A stretch of DNA of 64,000 nt from Heracleum sosnowskyi (Eukaryota; Streptophyta; Magnoliopsida; Apiales; Apiaceae), in assembly GCA_030848705.1 (NCBI GenBank), contig CM061245.1, forward strand, positions 59,670,006 through 59,734,005. The letters are read 5' to 3'. The number at the start of each line of letters is the position of its first letter. Within the stretch, counting starts at the first letter, position 1. The notes beneath the pieces were generated by a model. That model ran no database searches. It was not told the DNA's origin and was given only the letters and a program-made list of their open reading frames with translations. Below are positions 11,641 through 24,279 of this stretch, in pieces. The translations under genes were made by a program, and so were the position numbers.

Positions 11641-14600
11641 AATGGGACCTTGGTTCCTTAGCCTGCGCAATAGCTCCATTGTTATCGCAATAAAGATCGA
11701 CTGGATCTGCGATCGATGGAACTACTCCAAGTCCCTCAATAAATTTCCGAAGCCAAACAGCCTCTTTGGCCGCTTCACTGGCAGGAATATACTTAGCTTC
11801 CATTGTAGAATCAGCTACTGTCTCTTGCTTCGAACTCTTCCAGCTTACAGCACCTCCATTTAGACAAAACACAAACCCAGATTGAGACACAATATCGTCT
11901 CTGTCTGTTTGGAAACTAGCATCAATGTAACCTTTTACAACTAGCTTCTCATCTCCTCCATACCAAGAATGAATCTTTAGTTCTCTTGAGGTACTTAAGA
12001 ATATTCTTGACTGTCGTCCAGTGACCTTCACCTGGATTAGACTGGTATCGGCTTGTCATGCTCAAAGCATACGAAACATCAGGTCGAGTACATATCATTG
12101 CATACATTATTGAACCAATTGCAGAAGCATATGGTACCTTTTTCATACGGTCCTTATCATCTAATGATTTAGGAAAATTTTCTTTTGAGATCACTATCCC
12201 ATGAGACACAGGGACAAATCCCATATTTTCCTCTTGCATCCCAAAACGTACGATGCAATACTTTGTCAATTTATGTACTCTGACTTAAGCCGATTAATCT
12301 TCTAGATCTATCTCTATAGATCTTGATCCCTAATATATAGGTAGCATCGCCTAAGTCTTTCATTGAGAAACTTTTTCCCAACCAAGTCTTAACAGCCTGA
12401 AGAGAAGGTATGTCATTCCTTATTAGTAATATATCATCAACATATAATACTAGGAATGCCACTTTGCTCCCACTAACCTTCTTATAAACACAAGGCTCAT
12501 CTTCATTTTGAATAAAACCAAACTCTTTGACTGTTATATCAAAACGAATGTTCCAACTCCTTGGGGCCTGCTTCAATCCATAAATAGATCGTAGTAGCTT
12601 ACAGACCATTCTAGCAAATCTTGGATCGACAAAACCTTCTGGTTGTATCATATACACATCCTCTTCTAAGCTCCCATTTAAGAAAGCGGTTTTCACATCC
12701 ATTTGCCAGATTTCATAGTCATAGTAAGCTGCTATCGCAAGCAAAATCCTGATGGACTTGACCATAGCTACTGGTGAGAAAGTTTCATCATAGTCAATAC
12801 CATGAATTTTTTTGAAACCTTTCGCCACTAGTCTTGCTTTGTAGGTCGTCACATTACCATCCATGTCTGTTTTCTTCTTGAAAACCCATTTGCACCCAAT
12901 AGGTTTTACCCCTTCAGGTGGTTCAACCAAAGTCCATACTTTGTTTTCATACATGGAATCCATCTCAGATTTCATAGCTTCCAGCCATCTCTCAGAATCT
13001 GGACTATTCATAGCATCCTGATAGGTAAGAGGCTCATCTTCATCCATAAGCATTACATCGCCAGTCTGAGTTAAGAGAAATCCATAATATCTCTCAGGCT
13101 CTTGGCGAATCCTACCAGACCTACGAACAACCTGTGTTTCTTGAGCAGTAACATTTTCATGTTCTTCGTGCTCATGTTCCAACTCTGGTTCAATGTCATT
13201 ATGTGGTTCTCGAACTTCATCGAGATCTATCATACTCCCACTATTTTTCTTAGAGAACAATTCTCTTTCAATAAATACAACAGTACGAGCAACAAACACT
13301 TTGCTCTCAGTACGATTATAGAAATAAACGTTTGTCTGATTTCGGTCCCAGCTTGTCAGTGACTAAACGTTTCACAAACGCTTCGCATCCCCATACTTTC
13401 AAAAAGGACATGCTATGATGTTTCTCAGTCCATATCTCATATGGTGTAGTTTGAACCGATTTAGTAGGAACTCGGTTAAGTGTGTGTGCAGCCGTTTCCA
13501 GAGCATAACCCCAGAAACTAATTGGAAGATCCGCTAGACTCATCATCGACCGCACCATGTCCAACAAGGTACGATTTCTCCTTTCAGATACACCATTCCA
13601 CTGTGGTGTTCATGGAGGTGTGAGATGTGATACAATACCACACTCTTTTAAGTAATTCTTAAATTCTAAGCTTAAGTACTCACCTCCACGATCAGATCAT
13701 AGAGTTTTAATACTTCCGCCTATTTGCTTTTCCACTTCTGCCTTGTACTCTTTGAATTTTTCAAATGATTCGGATTTGTTCTTCAAAAGATACACATATC
13801 CGTATCTACTAAAATCATCAGTAAAGGTTATGAAGTAGTAAAAGCCACCTCTTGCCATCGTACACATTGGACCACATACATCACTATGTATAAGTTATAA
13901 TCGTTCGGTGGCCCTCTCACCAATTCCGATAAAAGGAGCTTTAGTCATTTTTCCAATGAGACAAGGTTCGCATTCTTCGTATGATTCAAAATCAAACTTA
14001 TCCAAGTATCCATCCTTATGTAACTTGGAAATGCGTTTCTCATTTATATGGCCTAAACGACAATGCCAAAGGTATGTGTCATTTGAGTCATTTGCCTTAA
14101 TACGTTTATTGTTTACATTATAGACAGGAATATCAAGATCAAGAACATATAAACCATTAAATAAACGTTCAACCCCATATGTAACATTATTCAAACCAAA
14201 GGAACAACTATTGTTCTGAATTGTAAAGGAAAAACCTTTCTTGTCCAAACAAGAAACAAAAATAATGTTTCTGCAAATCGCAGGCACGTAAAAACAGTTC
14301 TCAAGTTCTAAAATAAGCCCAGTGGGCAACGATAAATTATAAGTCCCTACAGCCAAAGCAGCAACCTTTGCTCAATTGCCAACGTGTAGGTCGACTTCTC
14401 CTTTCGCCAAAGTCCTACTCCTTCGCAGTTCCTGCACATTTATTCAAATGTGAGAACCACATCTAGTATCTAATACCCATGATGTAGAAGTAGACAAATT
14501 GACTTCTATAACATACATACCTGAATCAGAAATCTTCACAGACTTCATTCCCTTCAGGTTCAGATCCTCCAAATAAGCTTGACAATTACGCTTCCAATGA

Positions 14601-15247
14601 CCCGGCTTTTTGCAAAAGTGACATACATCACCCTTTGCAGCACCTTTTGCAACACCTCCAGTAGGCTTCAAAGCCTTTTTGAAAGCAGGCTTCAGATTAG
14701 CAGATTTAGATCCAATCTTCTTCTTGCCTTTCCATTTCCCCTTTCCTTTGGCATTCCATTTATTCACCATCATTATGGGAGCAGGGTTAGCCTTTGACAT
14801 ATTGGTCTCAGCAGTCCTCAATAATGCCAATAGTTCGGTAGGTGTTTTGTCTATCTCACTCATAATATAGTTTTTAACAAATTGAGTGTAGTTGTTGTTC
14901 AAAGACTGCAAGATCAAATCTGCTTGGTGTTCCGGTAAAACCGGGTAACCCAAATTCTCAAGGGTTTCCAAATACCCTATCATCTTTAGAACATGCGGTC
15001 CAACCGGGTCACGATCTCCCTGTTTGCATGCATACAACGCTTTTATTACATCAAACCTCTCTTGACGAGCTTGACCCTCAAACATCCTTTTGAGGTGCTC
15101 TATCATGTCATAAGCGTCCATACGCTCATGTTATTTCTGAAGCTCAGGACTCATAGTCGCTAGCATCAAACAACAGACATCCGTAGAATCATCAAGATGC
15201 TTCTGATAAACATTTTGTTGAGCCTCGGTTGCTTCAGCAGCAAGAGG
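11641..15247 (-). pseudogene. Copia gag-pol, second element (main part)
   Basis: Reads from the middle of gag (MDAYDMIEHLKRMFEGQARQ) through knuckle CHFCKKPGHWKRNC, protease (site DTR instead of DTG), pre-integrase LWHCRLGHINEKRISKLHKD, integrase, RT (WVFKKKTDMDGNVTTYKARL, LYVDDILLI) and RNase H (CDNNGAIAQ). Dead: stops near 15131 (CAA to TAA), 14450, 14370, 13900, 13696 (CGA to TGA) and 13610; a roughly 40-bp deletion near 13320 removes the CNFVGYPKETKGYYF segment kept in the outer copy; frameshifts near 12270 and 11980. The last 60 or so codons are deleted. Function of an intact copy: particle formation, reverse transcription and integration. Confidence 0.92.
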
Positions 15248-16507
15248 TCCAGTGTAACATCCCCAGATCCGGGGTCAGGAATCTGGGTTGTCACACTCCA
15301 TCAATTATATAATACCTGCATTACTTACAACATTCTAATAATATAACTCCAAAAGACCCCAATCACTTACGCACACACACACAAGTTATAGCCTTGGAAA
15401 TGAGCAACAATAAGTAACATTTGTTATTACAAATCAAATGTACTATCCAGGATCTCATCTATCATTTACAACCTCTACCTGAAGTTAAAATAATAGACCT
15501 CACAATTCTATACAAGGTTTAATAATACAAACCTATTCGAAAACAATTCTTACTAACTCAGTCTACCGCTGTTCTGCTAAATCCGACAGTATCCATCTTG
15601 CTGAACTAACTCAAGGGTGGTCTCTCCATTCCCTTGCTCTCGTAACACGAGGTGAATCAGCAATTTTTTCTTCATGCTGAAAGATTTAATAAAGCAAGAA
15701 TGAGCTAATAGTGCTCAGCAAGAAATCTATCCCAGTTTAAATCTTTAAACCTTTTAGGAAGATCATCCATATGGGATCCATGTTTAAAACTACTAGGGTT
15801 TATCCCCAAAATAGTATATCGTTCAAAATACCGTATGATTTATAATCATACTCAAATACTTTTCGTAAATCCTTTTAGGGATCCTGGGTATCAAGATGAT
15901 AAACCAAGTCTCAAAACATCTCTTTTTAAAATAGATATTAATATTGGAATCAAGGCTTAAACCCATCCATTGATTCAAAATACTATACAATTCAATATAT
16001 TGTATATCTTAAATGACTTCTCAACATATATACATGCATATCTATTTAGATATCTCATACTGTTCAAAATACTGTAAAATATCAGTAATGAACACCTTTT
16101 TAAAGCTGTTGGGTTGTGATATATAAAAGAAGCAAGAATGAGCACTATAGCTCGACAATAATATGTAGCAACATAATCATATATGTGAGCTGATATCATA
16201 GCTGAAAGCTTTTAAAACCTCATTCGTATATAGAATGATATATTGGATACTCTTTTCGTCAGAACATGAAATGTAGTCCAAATACTATACACGGAACATC
16301 ATTGTTCAATTTCTGTCACATTATCGGTAACTCAGCACCTAGGCTTTCGTTACAATGTGCAGCATAATTCCAAGTGGAAGAAGGGGATATATTGGAGCAC
16401 CACGATACACGATGATCAGTCGTTGTATCGCAAAACATTTCTTTCTACTAGTAGTGGACGAAAACCTTTTCATGGTTATCACCCCAGCCACATACGGGCT
16501 ATCATTA

Positions 16508-16612
16508 GCGTCCCGGTACCCGAAGTACCTCAGCTAAAGTTGCGTCCCGGCATTCGTAGTACCTCTGCTAAATTTGCATGTGCGTCCCGGTACTCGTAAT
16601 GCCTCTGCTTAT
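16508..16612 (+). repeat. Short GC-rich tandem repeat in LTR
   Basis: Three diverged 34-39 bp units, each beginning GCGTCCCGG and ending in a TACCTC(A/T)GCT-like block. Present again in the partner LTR around 36037-36140. Confidence 0.75.
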
Positions 16613-17155
16613 ATAACACCTCCAGTCCCTTGATGAATCCTATCATTATAACCGGAACCGAACTTAATCGTCGTTCCCCGAGCGTCATGCTAGCTCGTTG
16701 ATAGGTTTAAACTCTTTATCATACTTACTTCCGGAAATTTTGAGGAAGTAATAACAAGATGTGGGTTGGCCGTTGCCAACTGACAGAGGATATATCATAA
16801 ACCCTTTTTAAAGTCACGACCTGGGAGTTAATCGGAATTTTTCTGAAATTATCGAGATTGGAATACTCGGATTGGATAGGGAAGGCAACCCAAGATACGA
16901 GTATTCTCAAGGAATAGAAGAAGCGAAACCATTTGCTCAACCTTTAAAACTGGATTCCCAATTTTTGATGAGTTAGGAAATATTTAATCGCATTTAACTA
17001 CCCTTAACTATCTTAAGATAATAGTTGGGAATCTCTATTTTAATACCTTTTCTGAAAATCAGAATTTATATTTTTGTGTAAATAATAGAACCTTCAATCA
17101 TATAATAAGGTTCTATGATTTTAAATCATATTTGGAATATTTAATAAATACCCAA

Positions 17156-17412
17156 ATAATAAAATATTAAATTATTATTCAATATAAACCCACCTAAGTG
17201 AATATTCAAAATAATATTCACTTAGTTAAATAATCCTCAGATAATAAATATTGAATTATTATTCAATATAAAACACTTAAGTGAATATTCAAAATAATAT
17301 TCACTTATTTAAATAATATTCAAATAATAAATATTGAATTATTATTCAATATAAAACACTTAGGTGAATATTCAAAATAATATTCACTTAATTAAATAAT
17401 ATTCAAATAATA
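17156..17412 (+). repeat. AT-rich palindromic tandem repeat in LTR
   Basis: Three units of about 80 bp, each with two hairpins: ATTGAATTATTATTCAAT and an arm pair around GTGAATATTC...GAATATTCAC-like sequence (AGTGAATATTC / AATATTCACTT). The partner array at about 36683-36922 has one unit shortened by 12 bp. Confidence 0.85.
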
Positions 17413-17822
17413 TATATTATAATATTATTTAAATATCTCACATTAAATATCCAATTATATAGATATTGGAATATTTAATATACCCTTAAAGTATAACCGT
17501 CCCTGGAACCTTCCAGTTTCTGACAGTAGTTTAAAACAAAATAATAATTTGACTCCCGGTCTAAGTTTTTAAAACCATCGTACAAGTACTCTACACTTAG
17601 AGTCTTTAATCCTTAACCTTGGTATATATCTAGTACTTAGCTAGCATATAAACCTTATACTGCTTTTTACAAAGCAAAAACAGTTATAAGTCATTTCACA
17701 GCATTAAATCAGCATATATAGTAATACCACAACATATATCACAACAACATCATTATATGGTGTAGGGTTTCAAAACTTGCATGCATCTATCATATGCATA
17801 CATCACATCTCATCATTTTTAA

Positions 17823-17981
17823 TACCATCACATCTATATACGATGTGAGGTTTGAAAGCATGCATAATATCGTATGCATATAGTTCATCTCAACAATTTT
17901 ATACCATCACATCTATATACGATGTGAGGTTTGAAAGCATGCATAACACATATCACGTGCATCATCATAATATTATAATTT
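17823..17981 (+). repeat. 79-bp direct repeat, two copies, in LTR
   Basis: TACCATCACATCTATATACG begins at 17823 and again at 17902, followed in both by a GTGAGGTTTGAAAGCATGCA block. Also in the partner LTR from about 37340. Confidence 0.85.
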
Positions 17982-19968
17982 AAAATAAAGCAAGGAATGA
18001 GAAAACTTGCCTTGGGTCCTTGGTTGTTATGGGTTCGAGAACTTGCCGGGAAATCTATAAACAAAGAAATACCCGATTAGTCCCCTGGCTTAATCATTTA
18101 AAGTGCATTTAACTTAAGCACTAACGTTCTATTAACGAACATCAATTGTCTAGCTCTTGGTCATCTATAACCTCATAACATTCCGTAAACTTCTAAGTCA
18201 AAAGTTTGGGTGAAAACCTATTCACAAATCCCAAGTATTTATCCTTTACCATTTCCTTGTTTTAAACCATCCCCTTAAGGGTATTTCACTCGCGCAACTT
18301 CAGTTCGCATATTTTTATAAAATTACCAACTCATATTTTTAACTCGAACTCTTCTAGGATTCCTTTCCTTATTATACATACTAGTATCCATTTTAATATC
18401 CCAATCCAATTCCAATTTTAAAGGGCTTGATCCCTATCTCAAAGTTCATACAATGAACTATCTCGTTACGCGAAACCGCTTTTACTAAAACGGACGCTAT
18501 TCCTAAACCGTAAACCAAAACGATACGATTCTTTGGCCAAAGTAATCTAGGAAACAGAGCCTACATGCTCATGGTCAGAAACCTTAAGTTTATGCCCTGT
18601 TTTGCAGTCATGGTTTCTGTCTAAACTACCTAAGTAAAATCCGACATGGTAACGGCGCTTATGCGTGCTTCCCGTGTTTTTAAACACTCAATCCAATCTA
18701 CAATCAACCATCAACCAACCACCAATCAAACTCAAGCTAACACTAACATTTTTCTGTCCAAACAAGTTCACACTCAAGTTCATAAGTTCATCCACAAATC
18801 AACCATTAAACAATCTCAAAATCATGCATACATGCTCTTAATCATACTACCACTAATCATTCTTAACATAATCACTAATAATCATAGTATAATCATAAGG
18901 GTGAGAGGTTTTATACCTTCCTTGATGCTTGTTAAGGACTATCAATAGCTTATATATCCTTGCTTGATCCTTAAACATCCTTAACCAACCTCAATCTTCA
19001 AGAACAAATCAAGAAATCATAAGTTACTATTCCAAAACACTATTCATGCTCATCTTTGATTCAACTTTTGAACATGAAATCATCCATGGATGAAGCTAAG
19101 ATTGAAGATCTACCATGGATATTGGAAGAGGGTGATTTAGAGCCCAAGATCATGAATTATGGTTGAGTGGAAGTTGGAGCAAAATTTTTAAGCCTTGGAA
19201 GAACATGAAATAGCCGAATGGTTTCTTTCAAGAATACTTCTCTTCTTGATTTGTTTTCTTTTGTTTTTCTTTTCTTTTGGCTTTGTCTAATTAACCTCAA
19301 GACTTTGTCATCTGATTTGTGTGGCTAATAACAAGTTTGGTCATCAATGACAAGGCTATTTTGAGCTTGTGGTTGTGGTGAAAGTGGTGACAGGGTGGTG
19401 ATTCATCACCTTGTCATCACTTTGTCATGCTTATGTCATCTCCTTGCATCATGCATATGTCATCCTTTGCATCCTCAATTCTTTTATATATTGCACTTGA
19501 TGATCTCATATAATACTCCTCCTTTGGTTAGGGTTTACTCCATAATTTATTACACTTTTGTTTCGCGATAGTTTCCAGTGGTTTTAAAGACCTTTCTCTA
19601 TACCAAAGCTAGGGTACTTCCTTTATCCTTCCGTTACCTTTGTCTAATATATATTCTTAGGTTTCTCATCTTGGTTTAAGATATGATCATGTATTTCTCA
19701 TTCCGCATACTTTCTTAAAACGATCAAATCAATACGTCCTTGATTGTCTAGTGAATAGTGATTTAAAACTCGGATGGGAATCTTCTGATTCTGATCGTGT
19801 TTACATTCTTTTATTCTCCTTATACATCAATAATATAACTTCGAAACATTCATTCCATGTCTTCTATATAGTGTGGTCTGAAAAATTTTCCATTAGAAAA
19901 TTTACTATTCATCACATTTACTATTCATCAAAAATTTTTAACTAAGTCCAAAATTTGGGGTTATTACA

Positions 19969-22586
19969 GTCTCCCCTACTTAAAAGGATTCCGTCCCGGA
20001 ATCTAAGAAAAAAAACCGAGGTTACTCTTTCAATATAGGAATCTTCCAGTTTCCAGGTTGACTCTTCAACCCTCTGGTTCCTTACAACACTTACTCATTC
20101 TGGTCTGTGATATCTACCGGGCGCTTTATATAAGCCAATTCTGGTTGTAATCTTATACACCCATTTTCTATCAACATCCGACTATTCTTGCAGTCGGTGG
20201 TACAACGCTTATCATAACTTCAGTTTTCTAAAATGTTTCTTTCGGTTGGTCCGTCGGTCTACGGATCCTACGTAGTGCTTGCACTCAAACTTGTTGCCAA
20301 ACATGTTTGGAAAACTCCTCCCGTATCGAGAGTTCAATCATTGGTCCTTATCTGACACGATGGAGACTGGAACTCCACGTCACCCAACTATCTCTTTCGT
20401 AACTCTTCGGTTAACGATCTCTTGCTAATAACAAAACATGAGTAGACTCATTTAATCCATCAATTATAGCTCAATTGACGTCATAGTCCGACTCGATTCT
20501 TGTTGATCCTATCACAGAATCCATTATAGTAAAATTACATTCCTAATCAGGAATCTCTACTAACTGTGATAGTCAACTAGGTCTTTGTTCTGCCTTCATT
20601 TTCTGACATATCCAATATTCGTTTGCCAATCGATAAATCCTTTTATTTATCCGGTCACTTATAACATTTCCTTAACTTTCTTTAATCTCGGTTTAGCTGT
20701 CTCTTTATGACAGATCTTTATTCCTTAATTTATTCAGGCTCAATCAGGACTTTTAAATAATCCTTGTTGTACTCTTAACTTCAAACTTCATCCTTTCAGT
20801 TCCTCTTATTAGTCTTTCTGAAAATTAGCATCCTTTATCTCTTGATCATTAGGAATCCCAACTTGGTAAAAATACCTTATGATTCCTCTATTATCTTTCT
20901 CAGTCTTTAATGCTTTCTCCAACATTGACTTCCTACCTTCACTTGTCATTCGTTCCTGACATAACTGTATTTTCTGTAGCAATTCCGGTTGCATTGCAAT
21001 CTCAAATAGTCTCTCAGTACCATTTCCGGTTATTTTAACCTCAAATTCCATTTTCTCAAATCCTTGGATTAACTTTATCCGATGATGTTATCATCTTAAG
21101 TCTCTCAGACTAAGGGCATCGGTCACCACACTGGCCTTCCCTGGGTGGTAAGGAATCCCACCATCATAATCCTTGATTAGCCTTAGCTACCTTTTCAATC
21201 CTCATGGTAAGTTCTTTCTGGGAAAGTGTATCTAATGCTCTTATGATTTGTATAAATCTCGCATTTTTTTCTTTCCATACAATTAGTGCCTCCAAATCTT
21301 TAAAGCGAAAACTATCGCTGCCAATTATAAGTCATGCGTAGGGTATCTAAATTCATATCCCTTTAATTGACTGGATGAATACGTAATTACCTTTCCGTGC
21401 TGCATAAGCACACACCCTAATCCTTTATGCGATGCGTCACTATAGATCACAAAATCTCCATTCCCGTCTGGCAGTACCAGCACAGGGCGGTGACTAGTCT
21501 CTTCTTTAATTTCTGGAAACTTTTCTCTCCTCAGTGCTTCTAACACTATCCTCACACGTTCTGCGGGTTCCTCCTCTGTCTAGGAGTAGACTAAAATATC
21601 ATCGATAAAACTATGACACACTTGTCCAAATACTGCTTGAAACTTCGATTCATCAAATCCATGAAAGCTGCAAGGGCATTCGTTAGCCCAAATGACATTA
21701 AAAAAAACTCGCAGTGTCCATACTTGGTGCGAAACGCAGTCTTGGGTACGTTCTCAGGTTTAATATTCAACTGGTGGTATCCCGTTCTCAAATCAATCTT
21801 CGAGAATTTAACTGCATCGTGCAGCCGATCGATCAAATCACCGGTCCTTGGCAGGGGTATTCATTCTTAACAATTAGCCTATTTAGCTCTCGATACTCTA
21901 TGCACGACCTTATTCTGCCGTCCTTTTTCTTCACCAATAACACGGGTGCATCCCACGGTGACGTAATTGGTCTTATCATTCCTTTCCCTAACAATTTCTA
22001 CCGTTGAGCGACTAATTTCTTCATCTCAACTGGAGCTAGTCGGTACGGGGCCTTCGAAACTGGCGCCGTTCTTGGTGCTAATTCTATAGCAAACTTTATT
22101 TCTCTACCGGGTGGTAACCCCGAAAGATCTTCTGGAAATACATCCTCGGATTCGTTAACCACGGGGATATTCTGTATACTAGGCACTTCCCGTTTCGTAT
22201 CCATCACAGTCACTAAACAAGTTTCACATCCTTCGAGATCAATCGTTCCTTCGTCTGACAATCTGAATTCTTACCTTCTTTCTATCACAATCGTTTCATT
22301 ATCCAAGGTAACAAAATCAGTCGTTTCAAACGTTTCGTTATTCTGAATTCGCATCATGCGAAACAAACCTTGGCAATTTCCGTAGACTTCGACTCATAAT
22401 TTATTGGACTCATTTGTTTCAGCTCTCATCTTCAACACTCTCTTTTTCCAAATTCTAAGGAAAATACTTGCAGGGTACCAAGAATACTTCAAGCAACTGA
22501 ATGCTTTATATATAAAGAGAACTTTGTAAAAATTCTCGCTGAGGGGGCGACCTGGTTAGGTCTCAATCAAATTATCGTTTGAAAAT
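19969..22586 (-). pseudogene. Gypsy pol remnant (RT, RNase H, integrase, chromodomain tail)
   Basis: Read leftwards. A pre-RT segment (22261-21998) has EDVFPEDLSGLPPGREI and SKAPYRLAPVEMKKL. RT (21836-21591) has KFSKIDLRTGYHQLNIK and MSFGLTNALAAFMDLMN; the catalytic FIDDILVYS is present but in another frame because one T is missing near 21607. RNase H (21555-21325) has VIYSDASHKGLGCVLMQHGK. An integrase core relic lies near 20380-20340 (VPVSIVSDKD, the second catalytic Asp). The chromodomain-like STWKLEDSYI is near 20068-20027, and FRDGIPFK-type ends precede the polypurine tract. Many stops and shifts. 22262-22586 holds unrecognisable gag/protease-side sequence up to the Tat insertion. Confidence 0.82.
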
Positions 22587-23091
22587 TGTTATGGATTAAA
22601 AAACGTGCTTGTGTAATTAATGCTAAGGTTTAATGAGCTTCGAGCTTTTATGGCTGCACTCGTGTATCCGGACTAAATTGGTCCTCACAAGATGCCTACG
22701 TATCTCAAATTGTTATTGAGAATCAAGCCAAAGACGTAGTTCTGATTGTAGGATCAGGGACCTTATATAGGCGTCTGGAGCCTAGTATTTATGGTATGTT
22801 TGGGAGACTTAGCGGATAAGTCTTCTTTTTGATATTGGATAAGTATTGTATTTCTTGCTGAAGAATTCGTTTCCTTGTTGATAAAGGTTATGACTCATTA
22901 ATTGCCTTTAATTGGGATTCTGGATCCTTTTTTGACCAATTTGCCATAATTTGGACTCTTTTTATGAGCTGTATATTTTCCTTATTCATTAATTACGAAA
23001 TTAATGAATAATTAGGGTATTGGGCTTTAAATATCGGCCTTTTGTTTGACCAGTCAATTATATTTCTATAATTACTTTTCTGACCATATCA
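22587..23091 (-). mobile_element. 3' LTR of Tat element
   Basis: 505 bp, plus-strand TGTTATGG...GACCATATCA. Differs from the 5' LTR at four sites I could see (around 22890, 22981, 23007 and 23066). Confidence 0.95.
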
Positions 23092-23104
23092 TTTGCCCCC
23101 CAAC
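23092..23104 (-). promoter_or_regulatory. Polypurine tract of Tat element
   Basis: Minus strand AGTTGGGGGGCAAA immediately before the LTR start TGATATGG. It primes plus-strand DNA synthesis. The same tract precedes the relic LTR at 6045. Confidence 0.8.
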
Positions 23105-23295
23105 TTCTAGGAAAATCTCTCTTGGATTATCGTAGAAGTTATTTCATTCAGGAGTTACGAAATTTTCTTCCATATCGTGGCTTGGTTTGACGAACGTATA
23201 GTTCTAAATCAATTTTATAATTCTCCAAAACAGGAATCGGGATTTTTCATCAATTCCCTGGAACATAAATTGATTTTTGAATTTTTCATGTCATT

Positions 23296-23850
23296 TTCGA
23301 CCAGGATCCTGGTCGAATTCGACCTTGATTTTAGCTCCTGGTCGAACTCCTTCGACCAGGATTCTGGTCAAAATTTGATTCCATTTTGCATCCTGGTCGA
23401 ATGATTTCGACCAAGTTTCTGGTCGAATACTACTGTCAGTTTGCCTCCTGGTCGAATGATTTCGACCAGGTTTCTGGTCGAAGTAAAGCCTCATTTTCCC
23501 TCCTAGTCGAATGATTTCGACTAGGATTGTGGTCGAACAGGACTTCCATTTTGGTGCTTGGTCGAATGATTTTGACCAGGAACATGGTCGAACGTGATTT
23601 CAATTTTGGTGCCTATTCGAACTCATTCGACTAGGATTCTGGTCGAATACTTGGTTCGTTACAGACTCTTAGGGCCCACATATATTGGGCTTCATTTGGG
23701 CCCAAGGATTTTAGCAATTGGGCCTTCATCTTTTTATTGGGCCTTTAGCCTTTTTTAATAATTGGGCTTTTATCCTTTCGACGAGATTTTTGGTCGAATA
23801 CAAGACCCATTTTGGGCTTTATTCGAACTTATTTGATCAGAACTTTGATC
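23296..23850 (+). repeat. Palindromic ~55-bp tandem repeat in Tat element 3' region
   Basis: About seven head-to-tail units of 55-57 bp between 23296 and 23650, with one or two decayed units at 23777-23850. Each unit carries a near-palindrome TTCGACCAGGATTCTGGTCG and a second half-site CTCCTGGTCGAATGA. The middle of each unit is poorly conserved; the GACCAG/CTGGTC arms are well conserved. It lies between the antisense ORF promoter and the 3' LTR. Confidence 0.9.
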
Positions 23851-24002
23851 GAAAATGTAGTTTGTTTTTTGCAATGGGCTTAGTTGGGCCCAAGGATCTT
23901 CACTATTCAACTTTATCAATTGGGCTTTTAGCCTTTTATGGGCCGTACCGGCTAATGCCGGTTGCCCTTCCTTCAACCGGCCCATTGACCGGCTGTGATC
24001 CT

Positions 24003-24009
24003 TATATAA
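24003..24009 (+). promoter_or_regulatory. Candidate TATA box for the antisense gene
   Basis: TATATAA in context tccttaTATAAgggtg. A start about 30 bp on, near cattcttcacatttc, would give a leader of about 245 nt to the ATG at 24280. It sits on the plus strand, opposite to gag-pol, between the tandem repeats and the antisense ORF. Confidence 0.5.
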
Positions 24010-24165
24010 GGGTGAGTTCTCATTTGTTTCCATTCATTCTTCACATTTCACTTTCTCAAAGTTACTCTGCTAAATTTTCTCCAAAATTTTCTTTAGATTG
24101 CTCTACTAGGGTTCTGTCGCAAGGCGATTCCCGGCGAGATTTTCTCACCGTTTTCTGGGTTTTCA

Positions 24166-24275
24166 CTTGAAGATTTGAAGATTTTCTTTGAAGATTCTGG
24201 GTTTCTTTGAAGATTCTGGGTTTCCTTGAAGATTTCTGGGCAATTTTCTTTGAAGATTTGAAGATTTTCTGGGTT
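24166..24275 (+). repeat. GAAGATTT(C)TGGG short tandem repeat in antisense leader
   Basis: Repeated 10-24 bp variants of TTTGAAGATTCTGGGTTTC just before the ATG at 24280. Pyrimidine-rich leader sequence. Confidence 0.8.
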
Positions 24276-24279
24276 AGAA

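Larger units (their letters stand above)
15253..19968 (-). mobile_element. 3' LTR of level-3 Gypsy, 4716 bp
   Basis: Nearly identical to 34782-39207 apart from scattered substitutions. It is 290 bp longer: it keeps a 276-bp segment (19121-19396) absent from the other copy, 12 bp in the AT palindrome array and two single-base differences. Several short frames (for example 18646-18948) occur in both copies only because LTRs are duplicated. Confidence 0.93.

Noticed and set aside
16355..16599. 60-80 codon frames repeated at 35884-36128.
   Set aside because: Same explanation: LTR duplicates, no recognisable domain.
18646..18948. 100-codon frame, near-identical at 38161-38463, looking like a conserved protein pair.
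   Set aside because: The two copies are the two LTRs of one element; similarity comes from LTR duplication and not from selection. Composition is low complexity.
23296..23850. Regularly spaced palindromic repeats resembling a CRISPR array.
   Set aside because: Plant retrotransposon context, units are contiguous and degenerate with no unique spacers, and there are no cas genes.
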